Source: Planctomycetota bacterium (lineage in GTDB: Bacteria; Planctomycetota; B15-G4). From it: a stretch of 64,000 nucleotides of DNA. Positions 37,050 through 44,702 of the stretch are shown one piece after another. Within the stretch, counting starts at the first letter, position 1, and every line of letters begins with the position of its first letter. The position numbers were made by a program, and so were the translations under genes. The DNA is taken from the NCBI GenBank assembly GCA_020638905.1, contig JACKHP010000005.1, positions 163,138 to 227,137 on the forward strand. Reading direction: 5' to 3'. The notes beneath the pieces were generated by a model. That model was not told the origin of the DNA. It did not search any database and was given only the letters and a program-made list of their open reading frames with translations.

Positions 37050-37664
37050 ATGGAGTTCGTCTACGTCGTCAAGCGCTACGACCTGTTCGACCTCGCGTTC
37101 CCGCACGGGTTCGTGGCGGCGCGCGACGACCTGCGCGTCGCGCAGTGGACCGAACGCATCCGCGAGCGCGGGTTCTTCGTCGAGCGGCGGCAGGCCGAGC
37201 GCGACAGCTCGCTCAAGCAGATCATCCCGTACACGCTCATGGCGCACGGCGATGAGCTGCTGCTGCTGCGCCGGCTCGCCCAGGGCGGCGAGGCGCGGCT
37301 GCACGGCAAGCAGTCGATCGGCGTCGGCGGGCACATCAACCCGATCGACGGCGTCGAGGCGCGCGACGTGCTCGAGGCCGGCTGCCGGCGCGAGCTCGAG
37401 GAAGAACTGGTGATCGACACGTCCTACGCGCTCTCGGCGGTGGGCGTGATCAACGACGAGACGAACGACGTGGGCTCGGTGCACTTCGGCCTCGTGAACG
37501 TCGCGCGCTGCGAGACGGCCGACGTGTCGATCCGCGAGACCGACGTGCTCGAGGGGATGTTCACGAGCCGCGCCGCGCTCGCCGAGCTGCTGCGCTCCCC
37601 CGACCACACGCTCGAGACGTGGTCGCGGCTGATCGTCGAGCGCCTCGACGCGGTGCTGGGATGA
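37050..37664 (+). CDS. Nudix hydrolase-like protein
   Basis: 204 aa, soluble. It holds GVGGHINPIDGVEARDVLEA and then the Nudix helix GCRRELEEEL, whose RE-x-x-EE residues coordinate the catalytic metal. The N-terminal ~70 residues (YVVKRYDLFDLAFPHGFVA) are an added domain. Substrate unknown; the closest known groups act on nucleoside diphosphates or sugar nucleotides. Its stop overlaps the DUF952-isomerase start (ATGA), so the two are cotranslated. Confidence 0.78.
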   Translation: MEFVYVVKRYDLFDLAFPHGFVAARDDLRVAQWTERIRERGFFVERRQAERDSSLKQIIPYTLMAHGDELLLLRRLAQGGEARLHGKQSIGVGGHINPIDGVEARDVLEAGCRRELEEELVIDTSYALSAVGVINDETNDVGSVHFGLVNVARCETADVSIRETDVLEGMFTSRAALAELLRSPDHTLETWSRLIVERLDAVLG

Positions 37665-38965
37665 CGCGCGCCGATGAACACGACGCGCGCTCCGCCGCGG
37701 AGCGCGCGCCGTCCGAGACGATCTGGCACATCACGCGCGACGGGACGCCGGCCGTCCCCGGAGCCGAGCCGTTCGTGCACGCGTCGTTCACGTCGCAGCT
37801 CGCCGAGACCCTCGCGCTGCACTTCGTGGGCGTGGACGAGGTCGTGCTGCTGCGCCTCGACTCGGCTGCGCTCGGTGCGCGCCTCGTGTGCGAGCCGTCC
37901 CGCGGAGGCGCGCTGTTCCCGCACGTGTACGGACGCATCGAGCCGTCCGACGTCCTGGGACGGGTGCGCGTCGCGCGCGGTGCCGACGGCGCGTTCGACC
38001 TCGCGCCGCTGCGCGCCTGCACGCCGGACCTGCCGGCCTTCCTCGCGCTGCAACCGCTCCCGGTGCCGCGTCCGTGGGGCGGCCGGCGCATCGCGCCGCG
38101 CTTCGGCTGGACCGATCCCGGTCCCGTCGGCGAATGGTGGCTGCTCTCGTGCCACCCGTCGGCGCGCACCGAACTGCGCGATGGCGGCACGCTCGCCGCG
38201 TGGCTCGACGCGCACGCCGGCGCGGGCCTGCCGCGCGCGGCCGACTTCCCGCTGCTGCTCAAGTTCCTCGACGCCGACGAGGTGCTCTCGGTGCAGGTGC
38301 ACCCCGACGACGCCACGGCGCGCTCGCACGGCATGGCGAACGGCAAGACCGAGGCGTGGCTGGTGCTCGACGCCGAGCCCGGTGCGAAGCTGTGGCTCGG
38401 CACGGCCGACGGCGTGCGTCCCGCGGACGTGCTCGCGGCGGTGCGCGCGGGCGCCGACGACGACGAGGTCAAGGCGCTGCTGCGCGCGGTCGAGCCGCGT
38501 GCGGGCGACGCGCTGCTCGTGCCGGCCGGCACGATCCACGCCATCGGACCGGGGCTCGCGATCTACGAGGTGCAGCAGACGTCCGACGCGACGTATCGCC
38601 TGTACGACTGGGGACGCGGGCGCGAGGTGCATCTCGAGCTGGGCGAGCAGGCCGCGCGCGACCACCGTCCGTCGCCGCCCGCGAACGCGGGTCCGGCCCG
38701 CGGCGGCTGGACGACGCTGCTCGACGACGCGGCGTTCCGGCTCTCGCGCGCGCGTCCCGAGGGTGCGCTCGCGGTGCGTCCCGCGCGCGGCTACGCGGCG
38801 CTCACGGTGCTCGCAGGGACGGGCGAGCTGCGCGCGACGCCGCGCGTCGGCGAGTCTGCGGCGGACACGTGCGCACTGCGTCCCGGCGACACGGCTCTCG
38901 TGCTGCGCGAGTGCGCGATCGACGGCGACGGACTCGACCTGCTGCTCGCCGAGCCGGGCGCATAG
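37661..38965 (+). CDS. DUF952 fused to class I mannose-6-phosphate isomerase
   Basis: 434 aa. Residues about 18-110 are a DUF952 domain (IWHITRDG, FVHASFTSQLAETL, EPSRGGALFPHVYG). Residues about 125-434 match the cupin-fold ManA family: a WGGRRI start, zinc ligands in LSVQVHPDDATA, Glu in GKTEAWLVLD and His in PAGTIHAIG, and a C-terminal cupin half. ManA interconverts mannose-6-phosphate and fructose-6-phosphate for GDP-mannose and surface polysaccharides. DUF952 and ManA are normally separate genes; the fusion is unusual. ATG 37661 overlaps the Nudix stop. Confidence 0.82.
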   Translation: MTRADEHDARSAAERAPSETIWHITRDGTPAVPGAEPFVHASFTSQLAETLALHFVGVDEVVLLRLDSAALGARLVCEPSRGGALFPHVYGRIEPSDVLGRVRVARGADGAFDLAPLRACTPDLPAFLALQPLPVPRPWGGRRIAPRFGWTDPGPVGEWWLLSCHPSARTELRDGGTLAAWLDAHAGAGLPRAADFPLLLKFLDADEVLSVQVHPDDATARSHGMANGKTEAWLVLDAEPGAKLWLGTADGVRPADVLAAVRAGADDDEVKALLRAVEPRAGDALLVPAGTIHAIGPGLAIYEVQQTSDATYRLYDWGRGREVHLELGEQAARDHRPSPPANAGPARGGWTTLLDDAAFRLSRARPEGALAVRPARGYAALTVLAGTGELRATPRVGESAADTCALRPGDTALVLRECAIDGDGLDLLLAEPGA

Positions 38966-39001
38966 GGCGCGCGAGAGGCGACGCCTCGTCGACGAGCACC
39001 G

Positions 39002-39024
39002 AGGCGACGCGCGACGCGTCGCCT
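39002..39024. terminator. Hairpin between convergent genes
   Basis: A perfect 10-base stem (aggcgacgcg and cgcgtcgcct) with loop CGA lies between the convergent DUF952-isomerase and cysteine dioxygenase stops, four bases from the latter. It has no T-run, but size and placement fit a bidirectional terminator. Confidence 0.5.
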
Positions 39025-39027
39025 GGC

Positions 39028-39624
39028 TCAGTACGCCGGACGGTCGTCGAACGCGAAGCAGCCCGTCTTGCCCTCGACGCGGATGCCGCGTCCGTCGAAC
39101 AGCGTGCGCTTCGTGAGGTCGCTGCCGTAGACGTGCAGCGACATGGCGCGCTCGCTGCCGGTATTGCGCACGCGATGCACCTCGGTGCCGGGCTGGCCGT
39201 TGTCGCCGGTGAGTCCCGCGCCGAGCACGTCGCGGGCGCGCTCGGCGAGCAGCAGCGGGCCCGTGCCCGGGTCTTCGACCACGTCGTAGTCGGTCACCTC
39301 GAGCGCGCCCTCGAGGATGCCGAACACGCACCACGTGTCGTGGTCGTGGATGGGCGTCACCGCGCCCGGCTCCCAGAGCAGCACGACCACCGTGAAACCG
39401 AGCGGGTCGGTCACGACCTGGTGCCGGCGGTACCTGCCCGGCAGACGCTTGTCGGGATCGGACTCGCGCCACATCGCGTCGACGTCGCAGCCCTCGACCA
39501 CCGCGCGGGAGATCGCCGCGCGGGCCGCAACGATGTGCTGCGCGAAGTCGAGCGGCCGCCCGTACGCCTCGCGCAGGGCTTCGCTCACGGCGGTCGTCAG
39601 GCAGGTTCGGGACATGCGCGTCAT
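39028..39624 (-). CDS. Cysteine dioxygenase-type cupin
   Basis: 198 aa, the usual size. The first cupin motif is clear: GAVTPIHDHDTWCVFGILEG contains the two iron-binding His residues and the Cys typical of the Cys-Tyr crosslink in many family members. A third His occurs in TEVHRVRNTG, and a C-terminal aromatic patch is present (MSLHVYG). The enzyme oxidises a thiol such as cysteine to its sulfinate. The gene is convergent with the isomerase fusion and is probably an independent transcript; ATG 39624 is preferred, with ATG 39615 possible. Confidence 0.8.
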   Translation of the reverse strand: MTRMSRTCLTTAVSEALREAYGRPLDFAQHIVAARAAISRAVVEGCDVDAMWRESDPDKRLPGRYRRHQVVTDPLGFTVVVLLWEPGAVTPIHDHDTWCVFGILEGALEVTDYDVVEDPGTGPLLLAERARDVLGAGLTGDNGQPGTEVHRVRNTGSERAMSLHVYGSDLTKRTLFDGRGIRVEGKTGCFAFDDRPAY

Positions 39625-39823
39625 GATATCCGCCGCGGGCGGGCTGACCAGGGTCGGATGGCCCACGGGTTCGCGGGACGGGGGGACGGCCTCCGTCCGC
39701 TACGAGATCCAGTTCATGCGGTCGTGGGCGACTCCGCGCACCTCGCATCGGCACGCTCGCCGGGTGCCGATCGGTCATGCACACCACGCAAGGGAGGCGC
39801 GCGCGTCGTCACGCGGACTCCTC

Positions 39824-40987
39824 TCAGTACGCCCCGTCGAGCAGCGTCGTCACCGCGGGCGGCGTGAGCAGCTTGACCCCGCCGCCTGCGGGCACGCTCA
39901 CCGCCTGCACCCAGAGGTCGAGGGAGTCGACGCCCAGTTCGGGCACCGCGACGGAGAACCCCGTCTGGCCGCTCGGCCCGAGCGGGCCGAGCGCGAGCAG
40001 CACGAACGGCGCGCCCACGCCGAAGACGCCCAGGCCCGACGCCTGCGACGCCCACGCGGGCGATACGCCGAGCACGAGCCACGCGCCGTCGCCGGGCTCG
40101 CCCGTGACGTCGACCGTCCACGAGGCGCCCTCGCGCACGGGGGACGACGACGACAACCGCGTCGCCACGCCGGGCAGCATGACGAACGCCGCGCCGGGCG
40201 CCAGGACGCTCGCGTCGCCGGCCGGTGACCCGTCGCCGCCCTGCGCCGCACTCTCGCGCAACACGATGCCGGCATCGGACGCGAGCACGAGGCCGGGACC
40301 GCCGGGCTCGACGACCGCCGTCCCGCCCTTCACGAGCGAGGCGTCGACGAGGGCGTGCGAGCCCTCGAGGCGCATGCCCGCGGCGGCCGGCACGTCGTCA
40401 CCGTAGGTATCGATGCCGTCGCCGCCGAGCACCGTGCTGCCCGAGATGAGCAGCGTCGAGTTCGTGGCGTGGATGCCCACCGTCGGCGGCGCACTCTGCG
40501 CGAGGTACTGGGCCGAGCCGCTGATCAGGCTGTCGCGCACGACGACCCGCGAGTCGACCGCGTGGATCGCGCCGAAGTCGCCCGAGCCGCCCTGGAGATC
40601 GGCGCGGATCGTGCACTGGTCGACGAGCACCGGGCCGTCGTTGTCGGACAGTTCGAGCGAGCCTGGATACTGGAAGGTCACGTCGCGCAACACGAACGCC
40701 TGCTGCGGCGCGAGGTGCGTCACCGTGATCTGGCCCGCGATCTGCACGAAGGGGCCGTCGCCGACGAGCGTCAACGACCTGGCGTCGATCGTGTTCCACG
40801 CGTCGTGGGCGCCGCCGCGCAGGAGCAGCACGTCGCCGTCGGCCGCCGAATCGATCGCCAGCATCAGGCTCGTGAAGTCGGACCCCGGCCCTCCCGCCGG
40901 ATCGACCACGAGCACGTCGGCGTGCGCGACTCCACACGACAGCGCGAGAACGAGAGCGAGACGTCGGGCGATCGGGCGAGGGGACAT
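39824..40987 (-). CDS. Exported right-handed beta-helix protein
   Basis: 387 aa from ATG 40987 with CCAGGAG upstream. Signal peptide ends near SCGVAHA. The fold begins VLVVDPAGGPGSDFTSLMLA and continues in rungs (SLTLVGDGPFVQI, FVLRDVTFQYPG, VLVDQCTIRADL). The C-terminal ~110 residues are a beta domain (GAWLVLGVSPAWASQ) that only faintly recalls the 121-residue module and lacks its conserved Pro-Phe and Trp-Pro pairs. No enzyme motif is visible. Confidence 0.7.
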   Translation of the reverse strand: MSPRPIARRLALVLALSCGVAHADVLVVDPAGGPGSDFTSLMLAIDSAADGDVLLLRGGAHDAWNTIDARSLTLVGDGPFVQIAGQITVTHLAPQQAFVLRDVTFQYPGSLELSDNDGPVLVDQCTIRADLQGGSGDFGAIHAVDSRVVVRDSLISGSAQYLAQSAPPTVGIHATNSTLLISGSTVLGGDGIDTYGDDVPAAAGMRLEGSHALVDASLVKGGTAVVEPGGPGLVLASDAGIVLRESAAQGGDGSPAGDASVLAPGAAFVMLPGVATRLSSSSPVREGASWTVDVTGEPGDGAWLVLGVSPAWASQASGLGVFGVGAPFVLLALGPLGPSGQTGFSVAVPELGVDSLDLWVQAVSVPAGGGVKLLTPPAVTTLLDGAY

Positions 40988-41145
40988 GCGGCACTCCTGG
41001 ATTCTCGGCTCGCCGGGAGCGGCAGCATACCCGGAGATCGGCGCGACGGGGGTGGGCGCCCGACACACGGTGCCGCATGCCGTGGACGTGCCAGACCTCG
41101 CGGGGCGCGGCCACGGCCCGGCACGCGACGCGTCCCGAAGCGGCT

Positions 41146-42624
41146 CTACCCCCCCACCCGTCTCCGCAGCCGCCCCACCGGACCGCTGCTCAGGAAGTGC
41201 GTCACGTCGAGGCCCGCGACGACGAGCGCCTGGAGCTGCTCGAGGCTGCGCACGCGACCGAGCATGCGCAGGACGAAGCGCGGACTCAGGTAGAAGCCGC
41301 GCAGGAAGCGGCGCTGGGTGTCGAGCATCTGCTGCGCGCTGAAGTGCGTGAACCTCCACGGCGGCAGGCCGGGATAGTAGCCGTAGCGCTTCCAGTCGGG
41401 ACGTCCGCTGGGCAGGTAGTCGAGGTAGCCGCGCTGCTTGCAGTCGTCCCAGAGCTGCGTGCCGGGGTACGGGCAGCCCACGGTGAAGGTCAGGTAGTCG
41501 GGACGGATCTCGTGCGCGAGCCGGCGCGTGAGCTCGACCTCCTCGGGTGTCTCGTCGACGTGGCTGCCCAGCATGAGGTACGCCGTGCGCAGGATGCCCA
41601 CGCGCTTCGCCTCGGCGAACACGTGCACGACCCTCTCGCGCGTGACGAGCTTCTGGTTCAGCTCGAGGATGCGCTCGCTGCCGCTCTCGACGCCGAAGTC
41701 GATCTTGAGGCAGCCCGACGCGGCCATCAGCTCGAAGTGCTCGCGGCGCAGGCCGTCGACGCGCGCGTTGCAGCTCCACGTGAGCTTGCGGGGAATCAGC
41801 GCCTCGCACAGCTCCTCGAGGTAGCGCAGCGTGGGCGGGAAGATGTCGTCCTCGAAGTTGAGGTGGTTGATGCCCCAGCGACCCGCGAGCTCGTCGATCT
41901 CGGCCAGCACGCACCCCACCGAGCGACGCCGGATGCCGGGCCGCGCACGCTCGCCCCAGACCGCGTTCGTGCTGCAGAACACGCAGCGCGCGTAGCAGCC
42001 CCGCGAGAGGTGCACCTGCGCCGCGCGGATGCCGCGCCGGATCACGCCGGGACTCGCCACGCCCTTGCGTCCCGCGAGCGCGGCGTACGCGGGCCAGTCG
42101 AGCAGCGTGCGGTCGAGCGGCGCGAGCGTGTCGAGGTCGTCGACGACGTCGCGATGTCCCGTGAAGCCGCCGTCGCGCAGGTGCAGGCCGGGGACGGCGC
42201 CGAGGCCGGCGCCGTCCGCGCGCGCGTCGAGCAGCTCGGGCAGCGTGCGGTCGCCCTCGCCCACGCAGACCGCGTCCAGCGCGGGGATCTCGTCGAGCAG
42301 GTCGGCCGGCAGCGCCGTGGCGTGTGGTCCGCCGGCGACGGTGAACAGGTCGCGCGACCAGCTCTTGGCGGCCTCGAGCAGGCGCGCGGCGCCCGGCACG
42401 TGGGGCGTGACCACCGACACGCCCAGCACGTCGGGACGGAACCTGTCGAGCGCGGGACGGAACGCGTCCTCTCCCCCGGGCGTCACCTCGAGGTCGAGCA
42501 ACCCGGCCTCGTGCCCGCGCGCGCTCGCCTCGCTGGCCAGCCCCACGAGGTTCGTGGGGTGCTGCAGGTTCTGGCGGCTCATGCGCCCCAGCACCGACGG
42601 CGGACGGACGAGCAGGACGCGCAT
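41146..42624 (-). CDS. B12-binding-type radical SAM enzyme
   Basis: 492 aa. The N-terminal ~150 residues form a cobalamin-binding-like Rossmann domain (LVRPPSVLGR, DVLGVSVVTPHVPG). The radical SAM core follows, with the [4Fe-4S] motif C-Y-A-R-C-V-F-C in HLSRGCYARCVFCSTNAVWG, and GVESGSERIL farther on. The C-terminus is basic and helical. Members methylate or rearrange lipids, tetrapyrroles or cofactors; the exact reaction cannot be seen. ATG 42624 is the canonical start (MRVLLVRPPS). Divergent from the acyl-CoA synthetase. Confidence 0.85.
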   Translation of the reverse strand: MRVLLVRPPSVLGRMSRQNLQHPTNLVGLASEASARGHEAGLLDLEVTPGGEDAFRPALDRFRPDVLGVSVVTPHVPGAARLLEAAKSWSRDLFTVAGGPHATALPADLLDEIPALDAVCVGEGDRTLPELLDARADGAGLGAVPGLHLRDGGFTGHRDVVDDLDTLAPLDRTLLDWPAYAALAGRKGVASPGVIRRGIRAAQVHLSRGCYARCVFCSTNAVWGERARPGIRRRSVGCVLAEIDELAGRWGINHLNFEDDIFPPTLRYLEELCEALIPRKLTWSCNARVDGLRREHFELMAASGCLKIDFGVESGSERILELNQKLVTRERVVHVFAEAKRVGILRTAYLMLGSHVDETPEEVELTRRLAHEIRPDYLTFTVGCPYPGTQLWDDCKQRGYLDYLPSGRPDWKRYGYYPGLPPWRFTHFSAQQMLDTQRRFLRGFYLSPRFVLRMLGRVRSLEQLQALVVAGLDVTHFLSSGPVGRLRRRVGG

Positions 42625-42895
42625 GGGGACGGAGGACACCTCGGGACGGACGCGAGCGTCCCTGGACGCAGCGCGCACCCTCACTCTAGCAGCCGCATCG
42701 AGGTCCTCCGCGCCTCCGGCGCGCCGCGCGCGACCCGCCGCTGAGCGCGGACGACACCCGGCGCCGGGGCAGGCGTCTTCCTACCCGGCGCTCCGCTCCG
42801 GCCCGGGACGTCCTATGCTGCGCAGCGGCGAGCGCCGGGCCGGACCGACCGTCCCCGTCGTGCGCGTCCCGACCACGTCCCGGGCGAGAGTCCCC

Positions 42896-44623
42896 ATGAG
42901 CGCGTCGTTCCCCGTCGTCCGCGAAGGCACCCTGTCGGCGCTGCTGCGCACGCTGGCGGCCGCGCGTCCCGACGCCGAGGCGTACGTCATGCCCGGCTTC
43001 GTCCACGACGGCGTCGAGGTGCGGCTGACCTTCGCGCAGCTCGACGCCGAGGTCGACGCCCTGGCCCGCGGACTGCTCGCGCTGGGCGTGCGCGCCGGCG
43101 AGCACGTCGCGCTGTGGGCGCCGAACGTCCCGGCCTGGGTGCCGCTCGAGTTCGCGTTGGCGCGCCTCGGCGCGGTGCTCGTCACGATGAACACCTCGCT
43201 CACGCGCGACGAGGCCGACTACGTCCTGCGGCAGAGCCGCGCGGTGGCGCTGCTGCACACGACGACGGCCGGCGGCAACCCGATCTCCGCGCACGTCGAC
43301 GCGATCCTCGACGACGACCCGCCGCCGGCGCTGCGCGCCAGGGTCTGGATGCCCGCGACGCGCGACGAGCCCGCGCCGCACGGCGTGCGTCCGTCGGGCG
43401 ACGGCGCGTCGACGTCGGACGTGCCGGGCGCCAGCCGCCACGGCGCAGGCGCCGGACGCGCTGCCTCGCGCGGCACGCTCGCCACGCTGGCCGAACTCGT
43501 GCACGCCGGCTCGCGCATCGCGTCCGAGCTGCTCTCCGCGCGCGAGGCCGCCACGGAGCCCGACGACCCCGTGAACATCCAGTACACGTCGGGCACCACG
43601 GGCTTCCCGAAGGGTGTCGTGCTCAGTCACGCGAACCTGATCGGCAACGCGTCGATGCTGGGCGACGTGCTGGGCATCGGCGAGGACGACCGGGTGCTGC
43701 TCATGGTCCCGCTGTTCCACTGCTTCGGCTGCGCGGTGGCGGTGCTCGGGACGTACACCCACGGCGCGACGCTCTGCGCGTTGCCGGCCTTCGAGCCGGG
43801 CGCGGCGCTGCGCCTCGTGGCCGAGGAACGTTGCACGATCGTGCACGGCGTTCCGACGATGTACGCCGCGATGCTCGCGCACCCCGAACGCGCGCGCTTC
43901 GACACGCGCTCGCTGCGCGCGGGCCTGGCTGCCGGCGCGCCGTGTCCCGTGCCGCTCATGGAAGCCATCGCGCGCGACCTGCACTGCCCCGGCATCGCGG
44001 TGGCGTACGGGCTGACCGAGGCCTCGCCGGCGGTGACCGGATGTCGTCCCGACGACCCCGTCGCGCTGCGCTGCGAGACCGTGGGACGGGCGCTGCCCGG
44101 CATCGAGGTGCGGCTCGTCGATCCCGACACGTCGCGCGACGTCGGCATCGGTGAGACGGGCGAGCTGTGGGCCAAGGGTCCGAACGTGATGCTCGGCTAC
44201 CACGACGACCCGGTCGCCACGCAGCAGGCGCTCACCGCCGACGGCTGGCTGCGCACCGGCGACCTGGCGACCCGCGACGCCGACGGCGTCGTGCGCATCG
44301 TCGGCCGCAGCAAGGACATCATCATCCGCGGCGGAGAGAACATCGCGCCGGCCGAGATCGAGAACCTGCTGCGCGAGCACCCGGACGTCGACGACGTGGC
44401 GGTGGTCGGCGTCCCCGACGAGCACATGGGCGAGGAGATCGCGGCCTGCCTCGTGCTCGCGCCCGGCGCCACGCTCGACGAAGCCGCGCTCGCAGCGCTC
44501 CTCGAAGGACGCGTGGCGAAGTTCAAGGTGCCGCGCGTGTGGCGCGCGTTCGCGCGCTTCCCGCTCACGGGCTCGGGCAAGGTGCAGAAATTCAGGCTGC
44601 GCGAGATGCTCGCCGACGGGTGA
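42896..44623 (+). CDS. Acyl-CoA/AMP-forming synthetase
   Basis: 575 aa. All ANL-superfamily motifs are present: P-loop YTSGTTGFPKGV (core A3), YGLTEASP (A5), GWLRTGDLA (A7), GRSKDIIIRGGENIAPAEIE (A8) and the catalytic Lys in PLTGSGKVQKF (A10). It activates a fatty or other carboxylic acid to acyl-AMP and then acyl-CoA. A ~50-residue insert rich in Ala/Gly/Pro (RPSGDGASTSDVPGASRHG) precedes the P-loop. Cytosolic. It is divergent from the radical SAM gene across about 270 bases in which I see no other gene. Confidence 0.92.
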   Translation: MSASFPVVREGTLSALLRTLAAARPDAEAYVMPGFVHDGVEVRLTFAQLDAEVDALARGLLALGVRAGEHVALWAPNVPAWVPLEFALARLGAVLVTMNTSLTRDEADYVLRQSRAVALLHTTTAGGNPISAHVDAILDDDPPPALRARVWMPATRDEPAPHGVRPSGDGASTSDVPGASRHGAGAGRAASRGTLATLAELVHAGSRIASELLSAREAATEPDDPVNIQYTSGTTGFPKGVVLSHANLIGNASMLGDVLGIGEDDRVLLMVPLFHCFGCAVAVLGTYTHGATLCALPAFEPGAALRLVAEERCTIVHGVPTMYAAMLAHPERARFDTRSLRAGLAAGAPCPVPLMEAIARDLHCPGIAVAYGLTEASPAVTGCRPDDPVALRCETVGRALPGIEVRLVDPDTSRDVGIGETGELWAKGPNVMLGYHDDPVATQQALTADGWLRTGDLATRDADGVVRIVGRSKDIIIRGGENIAPAEIENLLREHPDVDDVAVVGVPDEHMGEEIAACLVLAPGATLDEAALAALLEGRVAKFKVPRVWRAFARFPLTGSGKVQKFRLREMLADG

Positions 44624-44647
44624 CGACCGCGGCGCCCCGGCGCCGCA

Positions 44648-44698
44648 CGCGGACTCGCGTCCGCGGGAAGCGCGTCGCGCGGGGGGATCGCGACGCGC
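44648..44698. terminator. Two tandem hairpins between convergent genes
   Basis: 44648-44665 forms cgcggac..gtccgcg (7-base stem) and 44670-44698 forms gcgcgtcgcg..cgcgacgcgc (10-base perfect stem, 9-base loop). They lie between the stops of the synthetase and the sulfatase-like gene and probably terminate both. Confidence 0.55.
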
Positions 44699-44702
44699 GA
44701 CG

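Noticed and set aside
37076..38544. Minus-strand frames opposite the Nudix and isomerase genes that look serine/proline rich
   Set aside because: Shadows of the high-GC third positions; no ribosome sites or domain content.
39824..40987. A fifth and sixth copy of the 121-residue module (here and at 52558-54222)
   Set aside because: The C-terminal regions are beta-rich but lack the Pro-Phe, Trp-Pro and final Pro positions and the fixed length, so they were not counted.
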